From: Papio anubis
Taxonomy: Eukaryota > Chordata > Mammalia > Primates > Cercopithecidae
Assembly: GCF_008728515.1 (NCBI RefSeq)
Contig: NC_044981.1
Span: forward strand, 133,363,937 to 133,427,936
Direction: 5' to 3'
Length of the DNA stretch: 64,000 nucleotides
The first letter of the stretch is position 1, and each line of letters starts with the position of its first letter. Below are positions 38,291 to 50,264 of this stretch, piece after piece. The position numbers were made by a program, and so were the translations under genes. The notes below the pieces were generated by a model. The model worked only from the letters and a program-made list of their open reading frames with translations, was not told the origin of the DNA and did no database searches.

Positions 38291-38420
38291 CTATGTCTCT
38301 CTATCATCTAGCAACCTATTATCTACCTATCCATCCATTCATCTATCTGTCACTTATCAATCCATGTATCTATTTATCCATCTTCTAACAGTTCTGTTTA
38401 TTTGGAGAACCCTAATACAA
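37835..38420 (+). mobile_element. MLT2-like ERVL LTR with tetranucleotide expansion
   Basis: tgtgtcaacttgactggcca, tctgtgagggtgtttctgga and catcacccaatctcttaagg, then cctccataatcacataagcc and gttctgtttatttggagaac at the end. A TCTA tract splits its tail. Confidence 0.75.
38236..38372 (+). repeat. (TCTA)n microsatellite
   Basis: Imperfect tcta/atct units with a pure core at about 38254-38293; likely length-variable. Confidence 0.85.
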
Positions 38421-38457
38421 CCAGTATAAACTTTTCCCAATTTCTAATACTCATTTC

Positions 38458-38555
38458 TTTTTTTTTTTTTTTTAATTTATTTATTGTTATTATACTTTAA
38501 GTTGTAGGGTACATGTGCATAACGTGCAGGTTTGTTACATATGTATACTTGTGCT
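38458..38555 (-). mobile_element. Short L1 3' end, antisense
   Basis: T-run, then tatactttaagttgtagggt and gcaggtttgttacatatg. Only about 95 bases. Confidence 0.8.
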
Positions 38556-39725
38556 AATGAAGATATAACTAAACAAATTGAGAAAGGAAATTCAGGATTA
38601 GAAGATATTAAGGAACATTGTGAGTGTATGTGTATGTAAGAGAGACAGAGACAGAGAGAAATTTTGCAAAATGACAGCGATTTCAAGGTGAATAAGAGGA
38701 ACAGAAGAAAGTGGAGAACTCCACTTGCCATGGGAAGTAAAAATGTGGTTCATTTTTTTTTTTTTTTTTGAATTCGGCATACCTAGGGAGGTTGAAGACT
38801 GCCTAAATTTTCCACATCAAAGTTAAACTAGGACATTCCATTGACTTGGAGAAAGGGAGGAAAGGAAAGAAGATAATGTTTCAAAACAGGTGGTGATTAT
38901 GTGGTAATTTTCCACTATCTTTAAGAATCTGAACTATGGAATTCATTCTACATTAATCTTATTTTATTCGTTTGTTTGTTGTTTGGATATACCTGATTGA
39001 AGAGCACAGCATCTAAGACATTTCCAGTGGAAATGGGCACAGGAGGACCTCGTATCCTAGTACCACTGAGAGTGTGCTTATTACCTCTGGCGGTCATTCC
39101 AAGGAGCCAACATCACAGAAAATCTATTCATTCACTGTGATGATTAATATTAAGAGTCAACTTGATTGGATTGAAGGATGCAAAGCATTGTTCCTGGGTG
39201 TGTTACAGTGCCCACTTATTGAGTGACCTGAAAGGCTGCCAGTTTTGAGTGGGCTGTGCAACAGGTCCAGGCTGCTGTGCAAACTGCTCTGCCGCTTGGG
39301 CCATATGACCCAGCAGATCTAATGGTGTTTGAGGTGTCAGGGGCAGACAGGGATGCTGTTTGAAGCCTTTGGCAGGTTCCCATAGGTGAATCACAGTGGA
39401 GGTCTCTAGGATTTTGGAGCAAGGCCCTGCAATCTTCTGCAGATAACTACTGTCCATTTGAGAGATAGCTCTTGGCCTGTTGGGCTTTGGCAGAAACTGA
39501 ACGTTTGACTGTACATCATCAAGTCACTCTGCAACCTAAACTGCCTTTCATGAACTGGGTGCTTTCTGACCCATCTAGCCATAAAGTTGGGCATACACAG
39601 CAGCCCTCCATTGTCAAATGTAAGTGGTATATACATGATCAGGCTCAAGCAGGTCCTAAAGGCACAAGTAAGTTGCGTGAGAAAGTGGCTCAATTGCCAC
39701 CCTGCCTTCTCTCCCCAAGCCTGCA

Positions 39726-39917
39726 ATGATGGCTTCATGGGGAGTTCCCCATGATCAGTTGACAGAGGAAGAGAAGACTGGGGCCTGGTTCACAGATGAT
39801 TCTGCAAGATATGCAGGTAGCACCCAAAAGTGGACAGCTGCAGCACTACAGCCCCTTTCTAGGACATCCCTGAAGGATAGTGGCAAACGGAAGTATTTCC
39901 AGTGGGCAGAACTTTGA
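39726..39917 (+). pseudogene. ERVL RNase H remnant
   Basis: The frame shows AWFTDDSARYAG, like the first acidic motif of retroviral RNase H, and ends QWAEL with a stop directly after. Downstream similarity continues in other frames (VTSAEEDFNNQVD at 40083-40319). It is a broken pol fragment, part of the provirus at 39136-42314. Confidence 0.75.
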
Positions 39918-40419
39918 GTAGTGCATCTGGTTGTGTACTTTGCTTGCAAGGAGAAATGGCAATATGTGTAATTATATACTATTTCGTGTGCTGTAGCCAA
40001 TGGTTTGGCTGGATGGTCAGGGACTTGGAAGAAGCATGATTAGAACATTGGTGGCAAAGAAATCTGGGGAAGTGTTAAGTGGATGGACCTCTCTGAGTGG
40101 CCAAAAACTGTGAAGATATTTATATCCTATGTGAGTGCTCACCAATGGGTGACCTCAGCTGAGGAGGATTTTAATAATCAAGTGGATAGGATGACTCTTT
40201 CTGTGGACACCACTCAGCCTCTTTCCCCAGCCACCCTGTCATCGCTCAATGGGCTCATGAACAAAGTGGCTATGGTGGCAGGAATGGAGGTTATGCACAG
40301 GCTCAGCAACATGGACTGACCTGGCTGTAGCCAAAGCTGAGTGCCCAATTTGCCAGCAGCAGAGACCAACACTGAGCCCTCCATCTGGCATCATTCCTCA
40401 GGGTGATCAGCCAGCTACT

Positions 40420-40745
40420 TGGTAGCAGGTTGATTATATCGGACCTCTTCCATCATGGAAAGGCAGAGGTTTGTCCTCACTGGAATAGACACTTATTCTG
40501 GACATGGGTTTGCCCATCCTACACCCAATGTTTCTGCCAAGAGTACCATCCATGAACTCACAGAATGCCTTATGCACTGTAATGGTATTCCACACAGCAT
40601 TGCCTCTGACCAAGGCACTCACTTTACAGCTAAAGAAGCACAGCATTGGGCTCACGGTCATGGATTCACTGGTCTTACCATGTTTCCCATCTTTCTGAAG
40701 CAGCTGTATTGACAGAATGGTGGAATGGCCTTTTGAAGTCATAAT
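40420..40745 (+). pseudogene. ERVL integrase core remnant
   Basis: The frame from 40455 keeps TGIDTYSGHG and IASDQGTHFT, around the first two acids of the D,D-35-E core. It then loses frame and stops at 40712 before the region that should hold the glutamate. It cannot be functional. Confidence 0.8.
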
Positions 40746-40804
40746 TACAATGCCAACTAGGTGACAATACTTTGCCGGACTAGGGTAAAGTTCTGCAGAA
40801 GGCT

Positions 40805-41353
40805 GTGTATGCCTTGAATCAGTGTCCAAAATACGGTACTGTTTCTTCCACAGCCAGGGTTCATGGGTCCTGGAATGAAGGAGTGGAAGTGGAAGTGGCA
40901 CCACTCACCATCACCCCAAGTGACCCACTAACAAAATTTTTGCTTCCTGTTCCCACAACATTATGTTCTGCTGGCCTAGATACCTTAGTTCCAGAGGGAA
41001 GAATGCTGTCACCAAGAGATACAACAATGATTCCATTAAACTGGAAGTTAAGATTGCCACTTGGCCAATTGGGACCTTCCTACCTCCAAGTCAACAGGCT
41101 AAGAAGGGAGTTACAGTGTTGGTTGGTAATTGACCCAGAATATCAAGGTGAAATCAGTCTACTATTCCACAATAGAGGTAAGGAAGAGCATGCGTGGAAT
41201 ACAAGAGATCCCATAGGTCATCTCTTAATATTACCATCTCCTGTGATTAAGGTCAATGGGAAACTACAACAACCCAATCTAGACAGGACTACAAATGGCA
41301 CAGACCCTTCCAGAATAAAGGTTTGGGTCACACAACCAGGTAAAAAACCATGA
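40805..41353 (+). pseudogene. ERVL dUTPase remnant (182-codon frame)
   Basis: The frame has SAGLDTLVPEG (dUTPase motif 1), VIDPEYQGEI (motif 3) and DPIGHLLILP (motif 4 area), in that order, and ends close to the 3' LTR. A dUTPase downstream of integrase is a hallmark of ERVL. Motif 2 is poorly conserved (GQLGPSYLQ), and glycine-rich motif 5 is not seen. It is the longest surviving viral frame here but is not linked to an open pol. Confidence 0.75.
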
Positions 41354-41774
41354 CCCGCTGAGTGCTTGCAGAAGGCCAAGGGAATACATAATGGGTAGTA
41401 GAAGAAGGTAGTCATCAATACCAGCTGTGACCACGTGGCCAGTAGCAGAAATGAAGACTGTAATTGTCATGAATCTTTCCTCCTTATTCTGCTAAGAATA
41501 TGTTTGTGCATGTATACACTTGTACTAGGAAAATATCTTCATTTGCTTTCTTTTTCCTTTATCATGTGACATAAAATTTATTGACTTCATATCAGCATTT
41601 AAGTGTTGTTAACTTTATGTAATAGCATTTAGGTTAAGGAGTAGTGTGCTTCCGATTGTACAAGGGATAGCTGTATTCTGTTAGGTATAATTATGACATT
41701 ATTATTATCTTTATTTGGAGATTATGTATGATTTCAGGAGATGTGTATGGTTTCAAGTTGACAAGGGGTGGACT

Positions 41775-42314
41775 TGTGATGATTAATATTGAGTATCAGC
41801 TTGATTGGATTGAAGGATGCAAAGTATTGTTCCTGGGTGTCTCTGTGAGAGTGTTGCCGAAGGAGATTAAAATTTGAGTTACTGGACTGGAAAAGGCAGA
41901 CCCACCCTCAATGTGTGTGGGCACCATCTAATCAGCTGCCAGTGTGGCTAGAATAAAAGCAGGCAGGAGAAAGTGGAAAGAGCAGATCTTCCGACTCTTC
42001 CAGCCTTCATCTTTCGCCTGTGCTGGGTGCTTCCTGCCCTCAAACATCACACTCCAAGTTCTTCAGCTTTTGGACTCCTGGACTTACACCAGTGGTTTGC
42101 CAGGGGCTCTCAGGCCTTCAGCCACAGACTGAAGGCTGCACTGTCAGCTTCCCTACTTTTGAGGTTTGGGACTGGCTTCTCTGCTCCTTAGCTTGCAGAC
42201 GGCCTATTGTGGGACTTCATCTTGTGATGGTGTGAGTCAATATTCTTTAATAAACTCCCCTCTATATACACATCTATCCTATTAATTCTGTCCTTCTAGA
42301 GAACCCTAATACAT
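41775..42314 (+). mobile_element. 3' LTR of the ERVL provirus
   Basis: About 540 bases, preceded by the purine tract caaggggtgga. Contains taatcagctgccagtgtgg, a taataaactccc poly-A signal region and ends agaaccctaataca. Confidence 0.8.
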
Positions 42315-43784
42315 TCATCAATTTTAAAAATCTGATCTGGTAGATAATGTAGACTTTGAGTTTATCTATGACCTGGAAATGTTTTAAAAACATCTAATTC
42401 TCTGTTATTTTAGAGTCTTATAGGATCAAAGCCACTAAGATTAGAAAAAATTACTGGATGTCCATATTCCATTTTGATTCCATTTTATGAGTGACATATC
42501 TCCTTTCTTCTTTTCCTTGCACCCTCTAGAGAAGTACAAAATGAGATATTTTCTTGGAGATTATATGTAGGAAAACAAATGCTTTATAGTACTTTCCTCG
42601 CCCAACACCAATAGAAAAATAGTATTTGTTATTTCATGATGTCTAAGTTCTTAAAATAATATTTCATTCTGATATTTAAATAAATTATTTATGCAAGACA
42701 AGTAGCTATTACTCTTTACAAAATAATACTGCACTACAAACAAATCATATTAGCTGTCTCCTGCTTATAAAGGATCCACTTCCTTCTCTCTCATATTTTC
42801 CTTTTAATGTGATTCTTGATTGTCTATGTGTGTTTATATATAGGAAGACAAGTAAATTTTAAAAAAATCAAAGTTGATTTTAAAGTATTGTCTTAATTAC
42901 GCTTGGATGTTATTTCTATCATTTCTTTGTTTCTTTTCTTATGGTAGTTTCAATGCTTTTTTTCTTCTCAAATTATCTGACCTCCATTTTCTTCATAGCG
43001 GTCATTGCTTGCTTTTTTACTTGACCTTTTCCTTTTCTCCTGCAAATGTATAATTTGTTTCTTTGTTTTTCTTTTTAAGTTATTGAAAACATTCTTCCTT
43101 CTTTATAGGGCTAGACTCAAATGGGTAGAGGACTCTTCTATATTGTTATGCTTTGAACTCTTTTAAACTTAATAATACACTTAATCTCATTCTTCTCTGT
43201 TGATCTATAGCTTACATATCAGATCTTATATTTATGGGATGTTAGTCTTATCTAGATAATTACTCAACTTAATGTTTTTCAAATATATTTCTTTTCCAGC
43301 AAAATAGAACTATATTATACTGATCTATTAAAACTAAAATTTTATTTATTCTGCTTATGAAAAACATTCCAACAAAATTTCTAGGACAGATCATCTTTTT
43401 ATTTTCTGAGAGTCATTTAATGAATCAGTGATTCTCTATAGCACTTATTTTGTAATTTTTCAGGCATTTAATTATTTTTAAATGATTGTGGAAAGAGAGA
43501 AGGAATAATGATAACCGCGGACATGATGTAATGCATTACGACTCACCATCACTCTCTGTTTGAGGTTGGTTAGCCTACCATGCATAAGCGTGGGTGGTAA
43601 GAAGTAAGTGCACACTTCATATTGGCAAAAAATGATTTTTCCTAAAGGTATTAAATTAGGGTAAAATTAAACAACTCCTTAACATAAAATGTTACAATAA
43701 ATTTATAAGGATGAAGCAATTACTATAGCAAATTTTTATTGGTATAAAAGATTATGAATAGGCATAAAAGGTGTCAATTATAAT

Positions 43785-43880
43785 GAAAAAATTCACTCAT
43801 TCATTCATAAGTGCCTACTATTTGCCGGGCACCATTTTAGGTGCTGAAAATAATCATACAATAAAAGAGGTGAAATGAAA
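43785..43880 (-). mobile_element. L2 fragment, antisense
   Basis: cactcattcattcataagtg and tgccgggcaccattttaggt are typical of the antisense L2 3' end. Confidence 0.6.
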
Positions 43881-45070
43881 ATGGTGAACTTGGAAATTAG
43901 GGTCTTTAAAATAGAAAATTATCTATCAGAAGATGAACAAAAATTTAGTTTAGATTTGAAAAGTAGATTCATTTTGAAAGGATAACTGAACATAGAAACG
44001 CTTCTGCAATGATCATGCCACTGCTTTGAATAAGAAGTAAACAGAACATATGGCGTCAGTAGAGCTCGCTCATTCAAGAGAAACCAAAAACAGTACTAAT
44101 TGCTCATAGAATGTGATGTTTCATTATGACTACAAAATGAACCTGCTAAGACTGTGGTATCTCTAATATCCCTGAAATCCTAGAAAGCATTTTTGCCCAA
44201 CACCGAAGCAAAGAAAATATTGATCGGTTTCTTTAACACCATTGCTTATGTGTATTTCACTCACAGTCAGATGTCCAATCAGGTTTCCCCCCAAAAAAAT
44301 TCTCATGTGTTTGGTAGGTTCTATGTGAAGCAAAATAAATAAATGATGGTTCTAAACATTTTATTCAGGAAGATTCCTATGAGATTTTTTAAAAGCTGAA
44401 ATAGTACTACCAACTTACTATCACACAACTTATTTACAAAATGTTGCTTTACATGTAAAGAATAAAGATTTGTCACCATTGAAGGCGTTCAAATAATATG
44501 ATAGAACTTGGAATGCCCAAACTCTAAAATACTTGTTCCAAATGTATTATGAACAATGACTGTAACCAAAGGTTAAGAGCTTTTAAATTCATAAATTCAT
44601 AAAAATTCATTAATTCATAAAAATGGTATAAATTGCTTAAAAGCATACAATCCAGTATGTTTTATAAAAAGTGCATTTTATAGCCAAACTTCATATGTAA
44701 CCAACTTGTGTGTGATTATATGCAATGGTTTTTTTTTTTTTTTTTACTAATGACATTTGAGATAATGGTGATAAAATTCCCTATCCAGAGTGTTCTCTTT
44801 GCCTGTTTTATTTTGTGAGTTGGTAGCACAAACTTGCTTGGTGTCTGTGATAATGTTAAGACCTTAACAGTAGTAGTGGGTGACTGACAAAAGAGTTCTA
44901 CTATAATTTTAGCGTACTGAGAATTTATTTTAGGTAAATTTTAAAAGAGGTCTTCAAAAATAACCCAAAACAAATATGCCAATTTACTGGGATTTTCCAG
45001 ACTGACTTACATTTGAAAAATTCAAAAAGGTTGACTTCCAGTCCCAGCACATGTGCTATTTGTTTCTTAC

Positions 45071-45209
45071 CAGTTTCGTAGCTTCGTGTGCAAGATCTTT
45101 GGCTTCTTTGGCAACTTTCTCAGCTTCATCAATATAGTCCTTAATATTGCTGTAAGCTTTGAAGGCTGCAGTCGCATTGAAGGAGATGTTTTTAGCCTCA
45201 TCAAGGATT
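45071..45209 (-). CDS. LAMA2: LAMA2 coiled-coil exon E
   Basis: This 139-base exon begins with the base that completes the split glycine, then reads ILDEAKNISFNATAAFKAYS and on to EAKDLAHEATKL. The acceptor ends cccaccag and the donor is gtaaga. It ends on a codon boundary. There are two N-glycosylation sequons close together (NIS and NAT). The A/E/K-rich pattern with spaced hydrophobics fits the coiled coil. The next exon downstream is 23.4 kb away. A plus-strand frame of 76 codons lies over this exon and is a shadow. Confidence 0.94.
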
Positions 45210-46527
45210 CTGGTGGGATGATTCAAAAAAAAGAATGTCAGGGCACTCAATGGTACTTAAGTGAAGAACATCCCAATTATTAAGAAATCTGGCTTCCAAA
45301 TGATCATGGCCAATATATCTAGGACAATTCCAAATTACAGTGAAGTATCTCCTTATTATATTGTCTTGTAGTTTTCTACAACCTAAACTTATATTTCTAA
45401 ATAATTCAGCTATGAAATACTACCAACATATCTTAAATACCCATTGCATCCTCCAAAAGTCTCTGCAACAATATGCTCTAGCAGGTGTGTGATATGAGAC
45501 AGTTCCTTGTTTGTTAAGCATGCTGTGAGATTCAGAGCACTTCTTCTACTGGGATTAATTTCACAAAATCTTTTTGGGATAGCTGCACTTCCCAGAGGAG
45601 ACTAAATGAATTTCAGAAGAGTAAATGGCCTATTTCAGGCCAGATGACCACTATGTCCCCAAGAAAGGACTTAGAACTTGGATCTGATGATATCTAGCTT
45701 TGTGTTTCATCTACCACTCACCCTTCATTATAAAGTGGCAAAAGTTTGACATAAAATAAAATGATAATGCATACATTTTCCAAGGTCTTCAAACATTAGT
45801 ATTTTTTCTTTGTAACAGTAAGTATTAAGTATGAGAAAAAAGCCTTGCATGTGATGTAGATTTATTTGGGCAAATTATTCTTGGGGCTAATAGCACCTCT
45901 ATTAATTATGACAATCTCAAAATTGTGGGAGAAGCATATCAGTTACACACAGAAGGCTGTTTGTAAGTCAAATATATACTTTCCTCTTTACTCTCCCTCC
46001 TATGACCTATGTAATAATCCCAGCTAGAATAAGCTGCTATTTTACAGTAGAAAATGTAGTATCTCCCTGGAGCTTAAAAGAGAAAAAAAAAGACTTAAAG
46101 GCTATGTATGGGACCACATTTTCAAAAGTCACCCTTTTAACAATAAATTGTGTTGATTGCATTAGAAACATAAAACTGAAATTTGAAACAGAATGTGTTT
46201 TTATATGTTATTTAAAATGCTAATAAGGCAACCACTGTGCTTTCTAATAAAGAACAGAAAATAATTTTTTCTAAGTGTAGCCTAGGGCTATGTTCATTTC
46301 CTACTAAGCCATATTTGAATCTACTTGTAACTTAGACTTTGATGCTGCTCTAGCAGAGCTTTGCCCAGAACCTCCTAATTAAGCCTGTCCACAGAAAAGC
46401 CATATAGCTAGTGTGTTCATAGTTAACAGAAATCAGGATTTGAAAATGATTCTGTACCATTTATGCTAGTCAAAACCTTTGGACAAGCATCAAAATACAC
46501 AAACATTTCCAACAACAAATGACATAC
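45210..46527 (-). other. LAMA2 intron, 1.3 kb
   Basis: Intron between the exons at 46528-46691 and 45071-45209. I see no repeat or gene in it. Confidence 0.85.
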
Positions 46528-46691
46528 CCATCAAGGACAGCAGATGAGTCATTCAATTGAGCTGCGTGGCTCTCAGCCTGGGACACCTTTTCGGCAAGCT
46601 TCCTGTCCTTTATTTCTTGGGAGAGGTCATCTATTTTGTTGTTAAGCTCCTCAGACATAGGTGGCAATTTAGTTTGGATGTCTTCAACGTA
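46528..46691 (-). CDS. LAMA2: LAMA2 coiled-coil exon D
   Basis: This 164-base exon begins YVEDIQTKLPPMSEEL after the acceptor ctacaaatcag and ends SSAVLDG, with the last glycine codon split two bases to one with the next exon. The donor is gtatgt. The proline pair in TKLPPMSEE would interrupt or kink the helix, as short breaks do in laminin arms. NDS is a sequon. Human, as I recall it, has LNDKIDD where this sequence has LNNKIDD. The intron to exon C is only 992 bases; the intron to exon E is 1318 bases. Confidence 0.94.
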
Positions 46692-47683
46692 CTGATTTGT
46701 AGAGAAGAGGGCATTTTAAGCAAGTGAATTCAAGCCTCCTCTCTTTTACTAATTTCTCTATGAGACATAACTACACGTTTGTTTGTTTGTTTGTTTGTTT
46801 CTTTATCTATTTATTGAGACAGAGTCTTGCTCTGTCGCCCAGGCTGGAGTGCAGTGGTGTGATCTCAGCTCACTGCAACCTCTGCCTCCCAGGTTCAAGC
46901 AATTCTCCTGCCTCAGCCTCCTGAGTAGCTGGGATTACAGGCGCCCGCCACCACGCCCAGCTAATTTTTTGAATTTTTAGTAGAGATGGGGTTTTGCCGT
47001 ATTGCCCAGGCTGATTTTGAACTCCTGAGCTCAGGCAATCCGCCCGCCTCGGCCTCCCAAAGTACTGGGATTACAGGCGTGAGCCACCGCGCCTGGCCCA
47101 AATGTTCAGATTTTAAACGAAACTTCAAACTTACTAACATAGCAAAAAGAATAGAGAATTAAAGTCATTATTTAATGAAATAGACTAGGAAATTTAAGAA
47201 ACCAACTTATACCAAGAAAAGCCTATGTATTTAAACAATGCCACTTCATAGGTACACATATCATTAGGATCTCTTAGGCCATTTGCATTTCTACGACCAC
47301 ATATCACTCTATGTAATGCATTATACATTACATATTAAAAGCTTGTTTGTAAATTTACATTTCTCTTTTAACTAATGTTTTATAAATATTGAAGCAGATT
47401 GTAAGTGCTGCTCTAGGAACAAGAAATGTCCTTCATCGCCGTGGACAAAAACAGATTTGTGTGAATGTGTGGGTACCCTCACACACACACTCATGTCCAC
47501 TGGGAGAACAAAGTGATATTCCAGTTGTCACCAATAGATAGGCATGGTCACAGCAGAATAATGCAAAAATAATTTTATCTCTACAAGAAAACAAATACTA
47601 GTATTTGCTTATATTACTGAGCTTTCTCATAGGCTCCCATTTACTCATTAGCATCTCTCTTTTGACTTCTACCAAATACTCAC
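46692..47683 (-). other. LAMA2 intron, 1.0 kb
   Basis: Intron between the exons at 47684-47800 and 46528-46691. It holds a full Alu at 46810-47098 and a short CA run near 47480. Confidence 0.85.
46810..47098 (-). mobile_element. Alu, S-like, antisense, well preserved
   Basis: Preceded by a gttt run (46777-46800), then gagacagagtcttgctctgt through to gtgagccaccgcgcctggcc. It begins about 120 bases from the acceptor of the exon at 46528-46691, in the intron. Confidence 0.95.
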
Positions 47684-47800
47684 GTCTATGATCGAGTTGA
47701 TTTCATCTGCAAGACGGTTGGCTTCATCGAGTATGTCATTGCCCTCTTTTAAAGTGTTCTCAATTTGTCGTTTCCCACTTTCAACAGCCTCCTTCTTTTT
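47684..47800 (-). CDS. LAMA2: LAMA2 coiled-coil exon C
   Basis: This 117-base exon encodes exactly 39 residues, starting KKKEAVESGKRQIENTLKEG and ending DEINSIID. The acceptor ends tctacag and the donor is gtgagt. It begins and ends on codon boundaries, so it could be skipped without a frameshift. It continues the heptad-type helix. The plus strand across it reads as a short serine/phenylalanine-rich frame, which is only its shadow. It follows exon B after an intron of about 8 kb. Confidence 0.94.
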
Positions 47801-48587
47801 CTGTAGACCATTACGAACAAGACATCAAAACTGCGTTTTCATAAAATCCTACCTACCCCTGTATTCCTGACTTTCCTGAGCTGTTTGAATAAAAGCTTGG
47901 CAAAAAAGGTACGTCATGTTGACAATGTGGCTAGATGAGAATAATATAAACTACTTAGCCAGTCCTTCAAGAGTTCTTCTATGTAGAGGCTTGTACAGGT
48001 TATTTCTCCTTCTCATTGTGAGAAAGTCATCCAAGCGAAGAAAAGTTATGCGATACTAGTTGAGGAATTAAAACTTCTTTAAAAGAAAGATAGAGTATCC
48101 ATTTCTAACTAAAATGTAAGTGCTGAATAGTTACATTGGTACTACATATTGAATTCTAGAATCTATATACAAATGAGTACTTTGTGAGCATAAACATAAG
48201 CAGATGTATTCAATGGGAGTTCTGTGAAATTTGAAGTGAGATTTTGAAGGAAACTTAGGGAAAGTACTTTTTAAGAAATAGAGAAACTATCACATGGAAG
48301 AATCAACCTAATGGACTGTTTCATGGGAGAATAGATTATAATTTTTCTTTGGAACACATAGCTTGTCTCGAAATTACATGAAACTCAATCCTGGCCTAAA
48401 AGAGTAAAATTAATGAGAGACAAATATTGCTATTTCTTGATTTGGGGCATATTTTTTACTTATTTTATTCTTTATACTTCTGATTCACTCCTATTCCTGA
48501 AACCACCATTCTACCTATAGATTTAACTGCATCAGTTATAATTTTAAGCTTTGATCACTAATAGGCTTTTTCTATAGACAATAATGC

Positions 48588-49130
48588 TAATTCATTTAGA
48601 TCTCAATATGTGCCAGACAGTTTATAAGCATTTTGTTATTCCAACTCTTTGGATCCTATGTTGATCACTTTTTACATAAGTGGAAAATTGAACAAGTAAA
48701 GGGCAGTGGTCTGAATGTTTGTGTCCCCTGATAATTAATATGTTGAAATCCTAATCCTCAAGGTGATAGGATTAGGAAGTGGTACCCTTGGAGGTGACTG
48801 GGTCATGAAGCAGAGACTTCATAAATAGGATTACTGTCCTTATAAACGAGACCTGAAGGAGCTTGTTCATCCTTTCACCATGTGAGGACACAGTGAAAAT
48901 GGTGTCTATGAACCAGAAAGTGGTCCCTCATCACACATCAAATCTGCCAACACTTTGATCTTGGATTTCCCAGCCTCCAGAACCATAGGAAATAAATTTT
49001 GATTGCATATAAGTCACTCAGTATTTGGTCTCTTGCTATAGCAGCTTAAATGAACTAAGACATTAAATGATTTCCTTAAGGTAAAATAGTACAGTGTGGT
49101 TAAGATTTAAACCCCTGTCTACTTAATGAT
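48588..49130 (-). mobile_element. MIR split by an MLT1 LTR
   Basis: Antisense MIR on the left (atatgtgccagacagtttat) and on the right (atttccttaaggtaaaatag) of the LTR at 48708-49062. Confidence 0.65.
48708..49062 (+). mobile_element. MLT1-type MaLR solo LTR
   Basis: ctgaatgtttgtgtcccctg, gtacccttggaggtgactgg, ccatgtgaggacacagtgaa and ttcccagcctccagaaccat in order, ending atgaactaagaca. Confidence 0.88.
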
Positions 49131-49209
49131 AGATCCTGGGTCCTGGACTATGAAAATACTATCTCTTCTATTATAGAAATCACACTTTTAAAATTTGCAC
49201 TGGGCTAGT

Positions 49210-49440
49210 GCTAATTTCATACCCTTCTTTCCTCACCTTCACCAACCAAATCAGTATGTTGCCAGGTACATACATCTAGTTCCCGCCTCTAAGCCTTTGC
49301 ACTTGCAGATCTTCCTGCTATGTGCTCTTCCTGCTCTTTGGCTTGTTTCCTCCTCCCTCCATTTTGGTAACAGCCACTCCTCTGATTACCTATCTAAAAT
49401 AGCACCCATCCTTGTCTCAATCATTCTCTATATACTACGG
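49210..49440 (+). mobile_element. L2 fragment, sense
   Basis: ctaagcctttgcacttgcag, gctatgtgctcttcctgctc and cctctgattacctatctaa follow the L2 3' consensus order. Confidence 0.65.
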
Positions 49441-49790
49441 CACAGTGATTAAAAGCTACATCCAAGTGACAGCCCTCCCGGTTTGGGATCCCAGCTCTGC
49501 TCACTCCTAAGCTATGAAACCTTAAGGAAGTAATTTAGCTTCATATAAAATGTTTAGTCCCTCCCTACTCAATGTGCAGCCCATTCACCAGCAGCATCAG
49601 CCACACCTGGAAGCTCATCAGAAATGCATAATCTCAATCCGTTCTTAGGAACTACTGACTTAGAATCTGAATTTTAACAAGAATCCCGTGAGATTGATAG
49701 ACATTGTAAAATTAGAGAAGAATTAGCTTAAAACACTGCCTGGCACACAGTAACACTGTAATTTTAATTATTATAATTACCTTATTTTGT
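49440..49790 (+). mobile_element. MIR with MER5 inserted
   Basis: MIR starts gcacagtgattaaaagctac and resumes aaacactgcctggcacacag; the middle (49557-49722) is MER5. Confidence 0.7.
49557..49722 (+). mobile_element. MER5A-like hAT transposon
   Basis: ccctactcaatgtgcagccc, gaaatgcataatctcaatcc, gaatctgaattttaacaaga; non-autonomous. Confidence 0.75.
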
Positions 49791-50129
49791 TCTTAGAACT
49801 CATTTATCTGAATTGTATTCTTTAGAGTGGTCAAAAGCTATAGAAACATAGATAATATTATTTTCTTTTTTATATAGATTGATTCATCTTGATTACTTTT
49901 GCCAGGAGTTGCTAAAAACAAAGATTATGTAATAAAAATCAGAAATACCAAAGCATCACAGATACATGTACGGGGACTAGCAGAAAGGCACAGCCTGTTG
50001 AACTATACATTGTTAATGAAGGACAATACATTGAATGTATTATGCAATATCATGCAATATACCATGTATTATGTATCAATAAACAATTTATGTATATCAG
50101 CCCATGCATCCAAACTTTATGTTTGTATC

Positions 50130-50262
50130 TTATACTTGTTTATTGGTTTAGTGACTGTCGCCTGCACTGTAACACAAATTCCATAAAGACAGTCTTATGT
50201 ACCACCATCTCTAGTACCTAGATGAGTTTCCTCAATAGATGTTTTTAGTAAATAAATGAAAA
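50130..50262 (+). mobile_element. L2 3' end, sense
   Basis: acaaattccataaagacagt, accatctctagtacctagat, then agtaaataaatgaa. Confidence 0.6.
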
Positions 50263-50264
50263 TG

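Larger units (their letters stand above)
39136..42314 (+). mobile_element. Degraded ERVL provirus
   Basis: A 68-base piece of 5' LTR (39136-39203) jumps straight into pol, then comes a purine-rich tract and a 3' LTR (41775-42314) that opens with the same tgtgatgattaatatt. The pol order is RNase H, integrase, dUTPase, as in ERVL elements. gag, protease and most reverse transcriptase are gone and no env is seen. Frames are broken by stops and shifts, so this is a fossil. Confidence 0.85.
21664..45070 (-). other. LAMA2 intron, 23.4 kb
   Basis: The largest intron in the window, between the exons at 45071-45209 and 21561-21663. It holds L1 fragments, an ERV1-like LTR region, an Alu, MLT2-type LTRs and an ERVL provirus. 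The stretches 21664-23370, 28650-31270, 33530-34650 and 42320-45050 are mostly AT-rich with no feature I can name beyond short L2 traces. Confidence 0.75.

Noticed and set aside
39136..42314. Intact retroviral genes
   Set aside because: Frames are interrupted by stops and shifts, most of the genome is missing and no env region is seen.
45053..45283. Plus-strand frame opposite a LAMA2 exon
   Set aside because: It is a shadow; the minus strand has splice sites and laminin sequence in phase.
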